DNA of 64,000 nucleotides, from positions 18,535,650-18,599,649 of the forward strand of contig NC_079887.1 in the NCBI RefSeq assembly GCF_029227915.1. The letters are read 5' to 3'. The notes under the pieces are model-generated. The model saw only the letters and a program-made list of their open reading frames with translations. It was not told the DNA's origin and searched no databases. This DNA is from Hydractinia symbiolongicarpus (Eukaryota > Cnidaria > Hydrozoa > Anthoathecata > Hydractiniidae). Each line of letters begins with the position of its first letter. The stretch's first letter is position 1. Positions 21,495 to 31,888 of this stretch are shown in pieces. The translations under genes and the position numbers were made by a program.

Positions 21495-24159
21495 GACTCA
21501 AATATATGTTAAATTTACCGTACATCTGAGTCAAATCCAGAATGACTGTATTATTCAGTCTTCTTTTATACCCCGCCCTTATCCTACTACGCATGCTCCC
21601 CATACACCTTCCCCCTCGCAGAGCCGAAACGAAACTCCATTTCCGATTTTCTTGCGAACATCGGAAATGCCGCTTGGTAGGGCAACAATATATTGCAGGT
21701 TTTTTTTGCATAGCTTACGATAAATAAATGATTTATAATGCTTTTTCCCATCACCAACACACACCGCCTTTTTATTTATATGTGCCTTGATTATCTGCCT
21801 CTTCGTAGTCACATCTGCTTAATTGAAAAGCTACCTTACATGTTATTTCTACTATCGTGCAGTTGGCCAGTCGTCAAAAACAAGACATGTAAGGCAAAAT
21901 TTCTGACTAAACCAAACTCTCATATTTTGCTTCGCCCTAAAGTAGGTGTGTAGGTGCTCTCCTCTCTTCTTCATAAAAATTTTAATTTTGTTATAAACGC
22001 ATTTGTTTTACAGCAAGTTTAAACAGCATTATTATATTAATTATACAAAGTTTTCCCTACATTATTGCTTTTTTCTCACCGATGTTTTGTAAATAAGGGA
22101 AACATTTCTTCCGTTTTCTGTGTTTTTGGCTGCAACGTAACAGATAAATATCGTTTCATTAGATAACGCCAACAACATCAAACTACTACATCAACACTGC
22201 GTGCGTTGACTATTGACAGTCATCAATAAATACTGTAAAAATAGCATTCTATTGTGTTAAATTACATTAATTATTTTTTAAAAATAGCTAAAAAAATTAA
22301 AATAACATCGTTACAAACCTAAATCCATCCCTCCTTTTTCCCTCTTTAAATCACAGACAGCGTATTCCATCTTATTTCAAGAGCCATAAAACACGCAAAA
22401 ATTATAACCTTATTTATATTCTTTTTATCTCTCTCTACCAAGATGACAATACTTTGAGCGTTTATAACTTTCCTCTGTAGTTTTTCTTGTTTGCGTGATT
22501 TTTTAACTTTTAACCGTCGTTCGATTTCTAATTCAATTTGCAAAAACAAACATAAAAATGATTTTTAAAGAACATTTTTTTGAAACACACAAGTAGGTAA
22601 AATACTTTTTAATCGGAAGTCATAATCAGAACTTGAGTAAAATGGCAAATAGCTACGCTTGGGCTCAAATTGCTTTGCTCGCTGGCTTAGGTCCGCAAAA
22701 AGGATTTCTATTTAAAATCCAGTCTGCGAGTACAAAATTGATTTGATTATAATTTTGGAAATCTTACGGGTTTAATTTTGCGTAGGAAGGTATGACTTAA
22801 ATTAGAACGATTTATAGAGTGAACTGCACGTGTTTTCTAAATGTTTTCTAGAGAATATGGAAAGGTTGTAGATTAAAGAATTACACTTCGAATCGAAAAA
22901 AGTTGACTTTTCGATATCGAAACCAGAAAACACGCCTAATTCAAGACATTCTTTTTTTCATTAATTGTCAAATTGTGTTTACCCTTCTTCACTGGACGTC
23001 GACATCGGAAATTAATCGCGAATTTTATTATTCGGAACTTTATTATTGTTTCAGTTCGATAGCCAATGAGAAATGCATTATATTTGTCATGTTGCTGGTA
23101 AAGAATACATGTTTTCATCATACTAACCTTATGTTGCAATCTCGAGAATTTACCAAGTTGAAACATTAAGTTGGCAATAAAAAGAGTATAACCAGAAAAT
23201 CAGCTACAGAACGATTGATTTTTTTAAAACAAGCAGTAGTTGGAGATGGCGCGGAACTAATGATGAGGAATGATCTGGAATAAAGAAAGGTAAAAACCAG
23301 GCTTTAGCCCAGAAACAGGCTTATTACTTAATTTTATTGCTTATTAAATTGCGAAATTAATGTTGCTCGACTTATTTTGTAGTTAAGTGCAAATGCAAAT
23401 ACAAATAAGAAGAAAGAAATTTTAAAAAAACATAAGATTCGTAAAAATAAATCCCGCAAAACATAAATTATAGCCAGCAAAAATATATAAACTCTATTAC
23501 AAAAAATATTCTTTAAGTCCCGTTTCTATTTGACTGCTTTTTACACTAAAGCCTGCGCACTGTCACAAAAGCAGAAATATAATCACAAGGACCATCGTCT
23601 AGGTTTTTCCATGCTCGTTTAAGAACAAATAAACATCTTTTGACTGAACATTTACGATATTTTTCGATAGATATGTTTCGTATATTTTAGTAATTTTAAT
23701 AATTCCAATACTAACATAATAAAGCTAATCTTTCTGCGGAGACTGATAGTCTTGTGAGCTATTCCAGAGACTAAAAGCGTAAGTTGGCAATAATCAACGT
23801 AGACATCAAGTTATATATAATAACATAAAAGTGATTAAAACATATACTATCCATGAAATGTTTTTTTAACTCCCTTTAATTATACGGTATAGAAGAAATG
23901 AATCGGCACGTGCGTGAAACAATAAAATGTCTTAATTAAAGGCTGGCGTGGCAAAAGAGGCAATCAAAATGTTGAACACACAAAAGATAAGTCTCCAGAG
24001 CTACCCTCAACGGAACGCAAAACGCACGAATCATAGGTGTTCAACGTGTTCGTTCCATCAAGCACCAAACTTACAAAAGATCTGCTAAAATTGTTAGAAG
24101 CTCTCTTGATAGAAAAATGTGTGAGAGCTTTAATGAATATTTTTTGGTAAAGTGACCAA
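21495..24159. other. Intergenic, no supported gene
   Basis: AT-rich sequence. The first few hundred bases may include the 5' terminal repeat of the DIRS element, but I found no second copy to prove it. Small frames here overlap one another on both strands and show no domains. Confidence 0.4.
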
Positions 24160-24215
24160 CAATTTTTATCAATAACGATATATTTCGACTTTTACAGTCG
24201 TCATCAGGAAAAATC
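24160..24215 (-). ncRNA. Hammerhead-ribozyme-like motif of a Penelope element
   Basis: On the minus strand CTGATGA (24207-24201) is followed by a stem GACT-GTAAA-AGTC and then GAAA (24186-24183). That is the conserved core of a type-I hammerhead. The next bases, TATATC then G, would form a very short stem III and place the cleavage site after C. GATTTTT before and AAAAATT after could pair as stem I across an internal loop. One extra C lies between CTGATGA and the stem. Penelope-like elements are known to carry such minimal hammerheads, and this copy lies beside a Penelope RT relic in the same orientation. Confidence 0.55.
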
Positions 24216-24329
24216 TAAAATAATAGTTAATACAGATTAAAACAAAAGTATCTACAACATCACTTCACGTTCACTATACTAAAAAATATTGAAATTATAT
24301 TAAAATTTTATCAAAAGAGTGTGACTTTT

Positions 24330-25119
24330 AAACTCGTGTTTTGTATTTAATGATGGCTTAATGTCATTTATAAAAAGAGTTTTCAAAATCAATAAGTGCC
24401 GTTGAGACTTCAAGGTCGATAAAATTTTAAATTTTCCATTGATAGCATACATTCGCAACTATTAAAATGTAAGCCCACCGGACTGGAAATTCTTGAATGC
24501 TCCTTTATGCGGGTGATAAGATGCCACTGACATAGCGCGAATTACATCGCAACAAATTTCATAGACCACACCACTTTTAAAGGCCTTATCAACTGGTTGT
24601 TTCAGGGAAGGAAGAACAGTTTTCAACTTTCTTAACCATGTAATATCTTTTCAGCTTTCGTGTATTTATGACCATGTACTACAAGCTCTATCTGATGTAC
24701 CATTCCTGACACCACTGAACGTTTATATTTATCAGGGGCCAAGGCATGGAAGTTCATTAATAAACCTGTGTCCGTCTTTTTGCTATACCAAGTTGAGTCT
24801 AGCAATCCATTTTGTTTACGGTAATTAACATATCTAAGAACGGCAATTCACCGTTTCTTTCATTTCCAACCGTAAATTTTAATGATGGATGAAGATTGTT
24901 GATATTCTGTAACACGTTTTCAATCTGGTTCATCTTTATATTTCTCAAATAATTATCCATATATCTTGTAAATAGACTAGCATCCCCTTTTACGATCTTA
25001 TCAAATTTGTGCATCCAACCGTTTGCGATAGGAGGGGCTCCCATCGCTAAACCATCAACTTGCCGGTAGTAACCATCGTTTGTTAACATAATAACGTTAC
25101 AGCTAGAAATCTTGAGCAA
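24330..25119 (-). pseudogene. Penelope-like element: RT C-terminus and GIY-YIG remnant
   Basis: The minus-strand frame starting at 25119 carries YYRQVDGLAMGAPPIANGW (RT motif with the usual QxDGxAMG), LFTRYMDNYLRN (the YxDD box, here YMDN with one Asp lost) and LPFLDMLITVNK. Continuing in shifted frames to 24330 are STWYSKKTDTGLLMNFHALA, TRIKEHSR...VGLHFNSCECM and TLFINDIKPSLNT, which match the C-terminal GIY-YIG part of Penelope elements. Stops and frameshifts show that it is dead. The 3' side includes the hammerhead-like motif at 24160-24215. Confidence 0.75.
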
Positions 25120-25144
25120 TTTTTCTTTCTGAGATCAATCGAAC

Positions 25145-25330
25145 TTGAACCAACCTCCGAAAGCGAACAACATCAACGAAATATCCGATCCAACTGCATC
25201 TGACCATCCAGACTGGCTAATCGATCTCCTAACCAATGATACAATGGTTACGTATAAAATAGACACTGGTGCTCGTGTGAACGTTCTATCGATCTCTGTC
25301 TTTCAACGTCTCAGCAAAAAAGCAATGAGT
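25145..25330 (+). pseudogene. Retropepsin fragment of a Ty3/gypsy-like element
   Basis: A short open frame contains MVTYKIDTGARVNVLSISVF, a clear retroviral-type aspartic protease active site (DTGA) followed by the usual N-V-L motif. Nothing of gag, RT or integrase adjoins it. It is an isolated fragment truncated within about 70 codons. Confidence 0.65.
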
Positions 25331-25970
25331 ATGACATCCTACTTGTATATTTTATATACATACCACACAAAAACCTGCTTGAAAAGTTTCACTCTAAAAT
25401 TATTCTTGCATTAATGTATACAAAAAAGTTGCATAGTACTATTTTTATCTTTAATATATTATAAAAAATATTTACACCTGTGAAAAACATGTCAATTTCC
25501 TATGTGCTCATGCCAGTTTTTGAAATTTGATATCTTAAGAACTGCCCTAGATTTTTAATAGTGGGGAGATTCCTCTATGCTGCTTTTCAAAAAAATTCAC
25601 AGGAAAAAAGAAAAAAAAATATTTATGTAGCATATTTTTAAGATTGTAGTAACTGTTTTACTTATGTGTTTAGTATTTTTACTTGTACATTTATATTATA
25701 AATTCCCGAAAAACATTTCTAAAAATTGTCACCCAAAGACGTCCTTCCTCAAATCTTCAGAGTGTTGGCTTTGTAATTGAAATTTGCTTGTGCGAATTTA
25801 GGTTCTCTGAGTTAGTGTTTGTCCACGCACGACCATAGGTGTAATACAATTTGAATATTTTTCGGTCCTAGTATTTATTTTTTGTTATTGATAATAATTA
25901 ATATTTTTCGTTCCTAACATTTATTTATTTTTCGTTATTGATAATAATTAATTTTTTTTTGTTCCCAATA
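25331..25970. other. AT-rich spacer
   Basis: No supported gene. The phrase TTTTTCG...TATTGATAATAATTAATA occurs twice near 25857-25950, a small local duplication. Confidence 0.4.
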
Positions 25971-26127
25971 TCTATACTATAATGCCCGTATACGTCTGTC
26001 CGTCCGTCCGTCCATCCGTCTGTCTGTCACGCAAAATGGTAGCTTAGCTGCGCAGGTAGCGAGACGCACGCAATACGGTATAAAAAGGACGGGCGAACCC
26101 GTGGATTTTCCACGGGCTGACGACTAG
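25971..26127 (+). mobile_element. Short non-autonomous Helitron (copy A, 157 bp)
   Basis: Starts TCTATACTATAATGCCCG after an A. Ends with the hairpin CCCGTGGA-TT-TCCACGGG, then CTGACGACTAG and a T. The body (GTCTGTC repeats, ACGCAAAATGGTAGCTTAG, GTATAAAAAGGACGGGCGAA) is shared with the copies at 33553 and 41171. The extra length here is a GTCCGTCC expansion. It has no coding capacity. Confidence 0.85.
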
Positions 26128-27339
26128 TATTAATAAATTAATGTACATTTTTAAGCCTGAATTAACAAGGCAATAAAAACTCCAATGATATATCTGATGT
26201 TTTTTTCTACGCAATGAACGCGTAACGGGAACTATTATTACTCATTGAAACCCTTTACGGACTTATTGACGGCCTGTGTGGAGTACATAAAAAAAGTCAT
26301 AGAAAAATTGACTCTTGCAAAGGAGTCGTTTTAAATTTATAGGTCGAAATGAGTAACAAGAAGGAGTCATTAATCATGACAACTTAAAAGGAGTCATTTG
26401 AGCACTTATTTTGACTCCTTTAATGTGCTCTTAATGACTCCCTAAAGGAGGTCCCCATAGGCACCGTAAAAAAAACCTTTTTAAGTTTCATTTGACTCAT
26501 CTAAATTTATCAGTGACTAGAGAAATCCATTAAGCTACTTGGTTTGCAATATTAAAATAGGCAGAGTCTGGCATTGATAGGACTGGTCGTACTGGAACTG
26601 GTGGTTGACTGCCAATAGGCTTCAGCTTATTGTACAAACTTCGGGAAATTTTATTTTCATTCTTCAATGATTTCAGCAATGTTATGACTCGTTCTTCCTC
26701 TTTTAGTATGGGACTTTAATGAATACTTTAAAATAAATTGCTTGCAAAATCCACACGTAATAATGACTTCTTCATGTGAAGGTATCTGTAACCTTTTATT
26801 AGCCGTTTAATCTTTGTTTAATTTTTAAAATTGCTGAGTCAGCAGATAATTCTTTATTGACTTCTGTTTTAAAACAAACCTTGGGTAAAAGGCTGTGCGG
26901 AAAACTTTGATACTGTTGTCACAAAATACATGTTTTAGTACATGAAGAAAAATAAATCAGTGGGAGAGTCCCCCAACAATATCGACCCTCTTTTAACCCC
27001 CCCCCCTGCTGCCATCATCAGTCAGTTCCGCAGTATATGGTGACCCTTCCCAGAGAAAAGCAAAAACCAAGAGAATGAAGACAACGAACGCACTTAGTTC
27101 AACTTTCAGTGACATTATAACATTTTACTTTACAAGTTGTATTTTATGTTGTTACTTTTTCAAAATATTTAACAAAGATAATTCTGATTTTTTAACCACC
27201 CGCCATTGTTATCATTGATTTGATAAAGGCTAAAATTCAGCATCGTAGTTTTGAGCAACTAGCACATCATTTGGATTAACTACCTCTTGTCTAATTTCAC
27301 AAAAGTTATGTAGTAGAAAAAAACAGGAATGAATTACAA
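26128..27339. other. Intergenic, no supported gene
   Basis: Contains several AAGGAGTCATT-type words in both orientations around 26320-26450, a weak inverted-repeat cluster. I see no coding evidence. Confidence 0.4.
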
Positions 27340-27594
27340 CAGAAAGTCCTTAAAATTTATGTCCATTTCTCTCCTTAAAGAGCCAAACCGAGCTTTTAAT
27401 CGCCCAAATGCGCACTCGACAGCTATTCTTGCTGAGGATAAACGTTGACCCAAAAAAAGTTCGTTAGAGTTCTTCCCTCTTTCGAAAATTTCATCATTAA
27501 AAATAGTAGTAAAGGATATGCTGGGTCTCCTAACATGAAAACTGGTACTGCAGGCTCACCTTCGACAATGGTTCTTTCGTATTTTTTGATAGTT
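27340..27594 (-). pseudogene. Harbinger (PIF) transposase relic, C-terminal part
   Basis: Minus-strand translation gives VEGEPAVPVFMLGDPAYPLL, with the second catalytic Asp in LGDPAYP. After a frameshift it gives RIAVECAFGRLKARFGSL, with the catalytic Glu in VECAFGRLK. These are the diagnostic DDE_Tnp_4 motifs of Harbinger transposases. The reading continues in the same orientation at 31848-31888 and 34469-34800, on the far sides of the Copia and Helitron insertions. Confidence 0.8.
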
Positions 27595-27763
27595 TGTTGA
27601 TATATTCGGTCACGGCATTTTAGATGTTGTGATGACTAAGCATTTTTAGTTTGTTCTAGAAGGTTCTACGCAATATGGTAGACCTTGCTTTTGCATAAGA
27701 CTTACATTCGTACTTATAATTCTTGGTGTCACTTCTTGTTTTCAATCCTCCATCATGTTAACA
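27595..27763 (+). repeat. Copia 5' LTR
   Basis: 169 bp, starting TGTTGATATATTCGG and ending GTTAACA (TG...CA). It differs from the 3' LTR at one base (CTTGTTTTC here, CTTGTGTTC there). The ATG that opens the polyprotein lies at 27755, inside its last nine bases. Confidence 0.95.
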
Positions 27764-30700
27764 GGTTATGGGCCCAGTGCCACCAGCCAGTGGAAGAATA
27801 TTAGTTTCGATGGAGATGAAAGAAAGTTTGAATTGTGGGAAGTTAAATTTCTTGGATACATGAAGATACGCAAACTGAAACATGTTTTTGTTGGCAATGA
27901 GGACATATCTGCTGATGAAAATGAAACTGCTTTTTCTGAATTGATCCAATTCCTCGATGAACGTTCGATATCACTTATAATGAGAGACGCACGTGACGAC
28001 GGTAGAAAAGCATTCAAAATTCTCCAGGATCATTATGCTGGAAGTGGGAAACCAAGAATCATAGCCCTGTATACCCAACTAACTTCATTAAAGAAAAGTG
28101 AGACTGAACCGATAACAGATTACATCTTGAGAGCTGAATCTGCTGCAAATGCACTTAGAAATGCTGACGAAATTGTTAGTGACGGACTACTTGTTGCGAT
28201 GGTAGTTAAGGGGTTGCCAGATAGATATAAAGCATTTATTGCTGTAACCTCTCAATCAGAACATTTGATTCAGAACTTTCAGAAGTTCAAGCAATCACTC
28301 AAGAATTTTGAGGATACTGAACGTACTCGTACCGAGAAACCGGCTGGCGACAATGTTATGAATACTGTTGACCAGAGGCAGACACCGGGTAAATTGATTT
28401 GTTATAACTGTGGTAAAGCAGGACATAAATCATTTGAATGCAGAAATACCAAAAATAGAAAGTGGTGTTCGGTATGTAAGACCTCTTCGCATACTGACAA
28501 AGTTTGCAGAAAGCAAAAACATGCGACTAAAACTGTCAATGACAACACTGAAGTAAAAAATGATCATTCTTATGCTTTCAAAATTAGTGATAGCATCCAT
28601 TTAACCAGTGACATTGGTGAGAAAATTTTAGTAGATTGTGGAGCTACAACTCACATCGTTAACACAGATGCAAACTTCATCCATACCGATGAATCTTTTA
28701 AGCCGGAAGAACACTACATTGAGCTAGCAGATGGCTCAAAGTCTAACAACCTTGCCAAGAAGAAGGGGACAGTTTTAATTTCGTTGCAAGACAACAATGG
28801 GAATATTGCTGATGTCAAAATGGAGAATGTGTTATTTGTACCTTCATTTCCCCAAAATATATTTTCAGTCCAGTCGGCAACAAAAAAGGGTGCGAAAGTA
28901 GTTTTTGATGGTAACCGTGGGACATTAACTACTCATGATAATGTAAAATTTCCTATCAATCAACATGGTAGGCTATACTATCTGTGTAAAACATCTGTTG
29001 GGAGAAATCGATTAGAAAGTCTTGAAATGTGGCATAAATTACTCGGCCACTGCAACATTGCTGATGTTCGAAAACTTGAAAATGTCGTTCAAGGTATGAC
29101 CATTTCTGATTCAAGTCAATTCAATTGTGAAACATGCATCCTCGCGAAGAAAACTGATACCCGTAACCGAGATGCTGATACCCGTGCCTCCAAACCGTTT
29201 GAATTAATTCACACAGACCTTGCAGGTCCTGTTGATCCTGTTGCAAAGGACGGTTTCAGATACGCTATTATTTTTACCGATGACTACTCTGGGTGCTCGT
29301 TTACCTATTATTTGAAAGAAAAATCAGATGCACTGAAAGCGACCGAAAAATTTCTTGCTGATGTTAACCCATATGGCAAAGTCAAATCATTCAATTTCCA
29401 TGCTGATATATTTCCAACCGGTGATGTGAGTCGCATGAGGAGTGATAATGGTGGTGAATATATATCTAACGAGTTTAAGTCGCTGTTCAGGAAAAACAAC
29501 ATAAAACATGAGCTATCTTCTCCACATTCACCACACCAGAATGGAACTGCTGAGCGTAATTGGAGAACATTATTTGATATGGCCCGTGCATTGCTGATTG
29601 AATCGGGGTTGCCGAAATACCTCTGGACCTATGCATTGATGACCGCTACGCACATCAGAAACCGTTGTTATGTTCAACGCATCAAAAGTACACCATACAG
29701 TTTGATTACCGGTCGCAAACCTGATGTTTCCAAACTCCATGTCTTCGGAACTGTATGTTATGCTTACACTCCTAACACGAAAAAGCTGGACCCACGATGC
29801 AAGAAGGGGTATTTTGTCGGTTATGATCGAGAAAGTCCAGCTTATCTTGTCTATTACCCTGATAACCACACCGTGATGAAGCATAGAGTTGTAACCTTCA
29901 CTGAAAAGTTTCAAAACGAAGAAACAAACGATGATCAAATCATGCCTCAAACAGCTGAAGTACCAGAACCAGCTGAAGTGTCAGTGGAGCAGTCAGAACC
30001 GAAAGAGCAATCTGAATCGCGATACCCGACAAGACAGCGACAGCCACCATCGTACCTAGCAGATTATGACCAGAGCGAAAACTCTGATGACAACGACCAT
30101 GTGAGCTATATAGATTATTGTTATTTAATGGACACACCGCAAACATATCAGACCGCTATTAACCGAAATGACTCATGCAAGTGGAAAGCGGCAATGGATG
30201 AACAAATCGAGTCACTTCAAACCAATGACACCTATACGTTGACAGACCCACCAAAAGATCGCAAAGTTATCGGTGGAAAATGGGTATTTAACCTCAAAGG
30301 AGACCCAGAACAACCTATTTACAAGGCTAGATATGTTGCAAAAGGATTTAGCCAGATCGAGGGAGTTGATTATGTCGAAACGTTTTCACCAACCGCACGC
30401 ATGGAGACAGTTAGGTCACTCATGCAGGTCGCAGTGCAAGAAAACCTTACCCTACACCAGATGGATGTGAAGAGTGCTTTCCTTCATGCTGCCCTTAACG
30501 AAGAAGTATATGTTACACAGCCGGCCGGGTATGAAATCGAAGGGAAAGTATGGAAACTAAACAAATCGCTCTATGGACTGAAGCAAAGTGGTCGAAACTG
30601 GCACAACTTACTTCATGACTACCTAATAGAACTTGGTTTTAAACAATCAGCAGCAGATCCATGTCTCTTCTTCAAACGCAATGAGAGTGAGATTATTTTT

Positions 30701-31672
30701 CTGTTGATATGGGTAGATGATATTATTATTGCAGGTAGTTCAACCGATGTCATAAACGAGATTAAAAGTCAATTGTCATCGAAGTTTCATATGAAGGACC
30801 TTGGAACTCTATCAACTTTCCTTGGAATCAAATTTAGTCAACAAAATGGAAGTATTACAATGTCTCAAGCACATTATCTTGAAAACATCTTGAAAGCTTT
30901 TGATATGCATAACTGCAAACCACGATCAACCCCGGGTGAGCAAAACGTTAATGCCTACATGGAAGCCAACCTTCAAATCGATAACCAGCGAAAATACCGT
31001 CAAATGGTTGGAAGTCTGATATACGCAATGTCATGCACACGACCAGACCTTGCCTTTGTTGTAACGAAATTATCAGAAAAATTGTCTTGTCCTGAACCTG
31101 CTAACTGGGCAATGTTGAAGCATGTATTCCAGTACGTCAAGAAAACAACAGCGTATGAATTAACATTCACCGCATCATCTGCACAACCGAGAATCTACGC
31201 CTTTTGTGATGCTGATTGGGCATCATCAACGAATGACCGCCGCAGTGTAACTGGATACCACATTAGCCTAAACGAGCTTGGACCGCCTATCAGCTGGAAA
31301 TCCAAGAAGCAGACATCTGTCGCGTTATCAACTTGTGAGGCAGAGTACATGGCACTGTCCGCAGCGTGCCAAGAAATTATTTATCTTAGTCGATTGGTTA
31401 GCGAGTTATTACCGTTTACCATGTTAACACCGATGCTTATGAATGACAACCAAGGTGCATTGTCTTTGGTTAAGAATCCTGTTAAGCATTCGAAATCGAA
31501 GCATATCGATATACGCTTTCATTTTATTCGCGATTGTTACCGTGATTCCCGCATTTATTTGGATCACGTGCCGTCAGATGAAAACATCGCTGACATCTAT
31601 ACTAAACTTTCGAAGAGACACTATTTACAGAAATTCGAACGATATCTTTTTGGACAGAAACTTGACCTCTAG
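27755..31672 (+). CDS. Copia gag-protease-integrase-RT-RNase H polyprotein
   Basis: 1,305 codons, fully open. The capsid region begins at ISFDGDERKFELWEVK. The zinc knuckle CYNCGKAGHKSFEC is near residue 215. The protease active site is LVDCGATTHIV near 293 (Cys where most copia proteases have Ser). The pre-integrase zinc motif WHKLLGHCN...CETCILAK is near 425-470. The integrase DDE is HTDLAGP, RSDNGGEY and NGTAERNW (about 486, 561, 597). RT has KARYVAKGFSQ, MDVKSAFL and the catalytic WVDDIII (about 987). RNase H has CDADWAS, STCEAEYMALS and IADIYTK. The order PR-INT-RT-RH is that of Ty1/copia. The start is chosen at 27755 because there is no other in-frame ATG ahead of the capsid domain; this puts the start codon inside the LTR. 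All catalytic residues are present. Confidence 0.95.
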   Translation: MLTGYGPSATSQWKNISFDGDERKFELWEVKFLGYMKIRKLKHVFVGNEDISADENETAFSELIQFLDERSISLIMRDARDDGRKAFKILQDHYAGSGKPRIIALYTQLTSLKKSETEPITDYILRAESAANALRNADEIVSDGLLVAMVVKGLPDRYKAFIAVTSQSEHLIQNFQKFKQSLKNFEDTERTRTEKPAGDNVMNTVDQRQTPGKLICYNCGKAGHKSFECRNTKNRKWCSVCKTSSHTDKVCRKQKHATKTVNDNTEVKNDHSYAFKISDSIHLTSDIGEKILVDCGATTHIVNTDANFIHTDESFKPEEHYIELADGSKSNNLAKKKGTVLISLQDNNGNIADVKMENVLFVPSFPQNIFSVQSATKKGAKVVFDGNRGTLTTHDNVKFPINQHGRLYYLCKTSVGRNRLESLEMWHKLLGHCNIADVRKLENVVQGMTISDSSQFNCETCILAKKTDTRNRDADTRASKPFELIHTDLAGPVDPVAKDGFRYAIIFTDDYSGCSFTYYLKEKSDALKATEKFLADVNPYGKVKSFNFHADIFPTGDVSRMRSDNGGEYISNEFKSLFRKNNIKHELSSPHSPHQNGTAERNWRTLFDMARALLIESGLPKYLWTYALMTATHIRNRCYVQRIKSTPYSLITGRKPDVSKLHVFGTVCYAYTPNTKKLDPRCKKGYFVGYDRESPAYLVYYPDNHTVMKHRVVTFTEKFQNEETNDDQIMPQTAEVPEPAEVSVEQSEPKEQSESRYPTRQRQPPSYLADYDQSENSDDNDHVSYIDYCYLMDTPQTYQTAINRNDSCKWKAAMDEQIESLQTNDTYTLTDPPKDRKVIGGKWVFNLKGDPEQPIYKARYVAKGFSQIEGVDYVETFSPTARMETVRSLMQVAVQENLTLHQMDVKSAFLHAALNEEVYVTQPAGYEIEGKVWKLNKSLYGLKQSGRNWHNLLHDYLIELGFKQSAADPCLFFKRNESEIIFLLIWVDDIIIAGSSTDVINEIKSQLSSKFHMKDLGTLSTFLGIKFSQQNGSITMSQAHYLENILKAFDMHNCKPRSTPGEQNVNAYMEANLQIDNQRKYRQMVGSLIYAMSCTRPDLAFVVTKLSEKLSCPEPANWAMLKHVFQYVKKTTAYELTFTASSAQPRIYAFCDADWASSTNDRRSVTGYHISLNELGPPISWKSKKQTSVALSTCEAEYMALSAACQEIIYLSRLVSELLPFTMLTPMLMNDNQGALSLVKNPVKHSKSKHIDIRFHFIRDCYRDSRIYLDHVPSDENIADIYTKLSKRHYLQKFERYLFGQKLDL
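27764..27777 (+). promoter_or_regulatory. Primer binding site: internal region of initiator tRNA-Met
   Basis: GGTTATGGGCCCAG directly follows the LTR. It is the reverse complement of CTGGGCCCATAACC, the anticodon stem-loop of eukaryotic initiator tRNA-Met, as in Drosophila copia, which primes from a half-tRNA. In this element the site is also read as codons of the polyprotein (G-Y-G-P-S). Confidence 0.85.
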
Positions 31673-31678
31673 AGGGGG

Positions 31679-31847
31679 TGTTGATATATTCGGTCACGGC
31701 ATTTTAGATGTTGTGATGACTAAGCATTTTTAGTTTGTTCTAGAAGGTTCTACGCAATATGGTAGACCTTGCTTTTGCATAAGACTTACATTCGTACTTA
31801 TAATTCTTGGTGTCACTTCTTGTGTTCAATCCTCCATCATGTTAACA
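31679..31847 (+). repeat. Copia 3' LTR
   Basis: 169 bp, 168 of 169 positions identical to the 5' LTR, preceded by the purine tract AGAGGGGG at 31671-31678. Confidence 0.95.
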
Positions 31848-31888
31848 AGTTCCATCTCTAAACAATTCATTTAAGGTAGAATTTACAA
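31848..31888 (-). pseudogene. Harbinger transposase relic, middle fragment
   Basis: Between the Copia 3' LTR and the Helitron start, the minus strand reads IVNSTLNELFRDGT. This joins to IKKYERTIVEGEPAVPV on the other side of the Copia and corresponds to the region just before the LGDxAYP motif. It shows that one transposase was split by the Copia. Confidence 0.65.

Larger units (their letters stand above)
27595..31847 (+). mobile_element. Intact Ty1/copia retrotransposon
   Basis: Complete element of 4,253 bp: 169-bp LTRs, primer binding site, one uninterrupted 1,305-codon polyprotein and a purine tract (AGAGGGGG) directly before the 3' LTR. The LTRs differ at one position only, so the insertion is young. 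AGTT flanks both ends (27591-27594 and 31848-31851), consistent with a short target duplication, though one base less than the usual five. It interrupts the Harbinger relic. Confidence 0.95.

Noticed and set aside
21307-21723. Plus-strand frame rich in Ser and Cys opposite the DIRS gag
   Set aside because: Antisense shadow of the gag region, with the alanine-rich helix read backwards.
26041-26110. TATAAAAAGG within the short Helitrons as a promoter TATA box
   Set aside because: The word is part of the conserved Helitron body in all three copies and has no gene downstream.
27591-31851. A 5-bp target duplication for the Copia
   Set aside because: Only AGTT matches exactly on both sides; the fifth base differs, so I report four.
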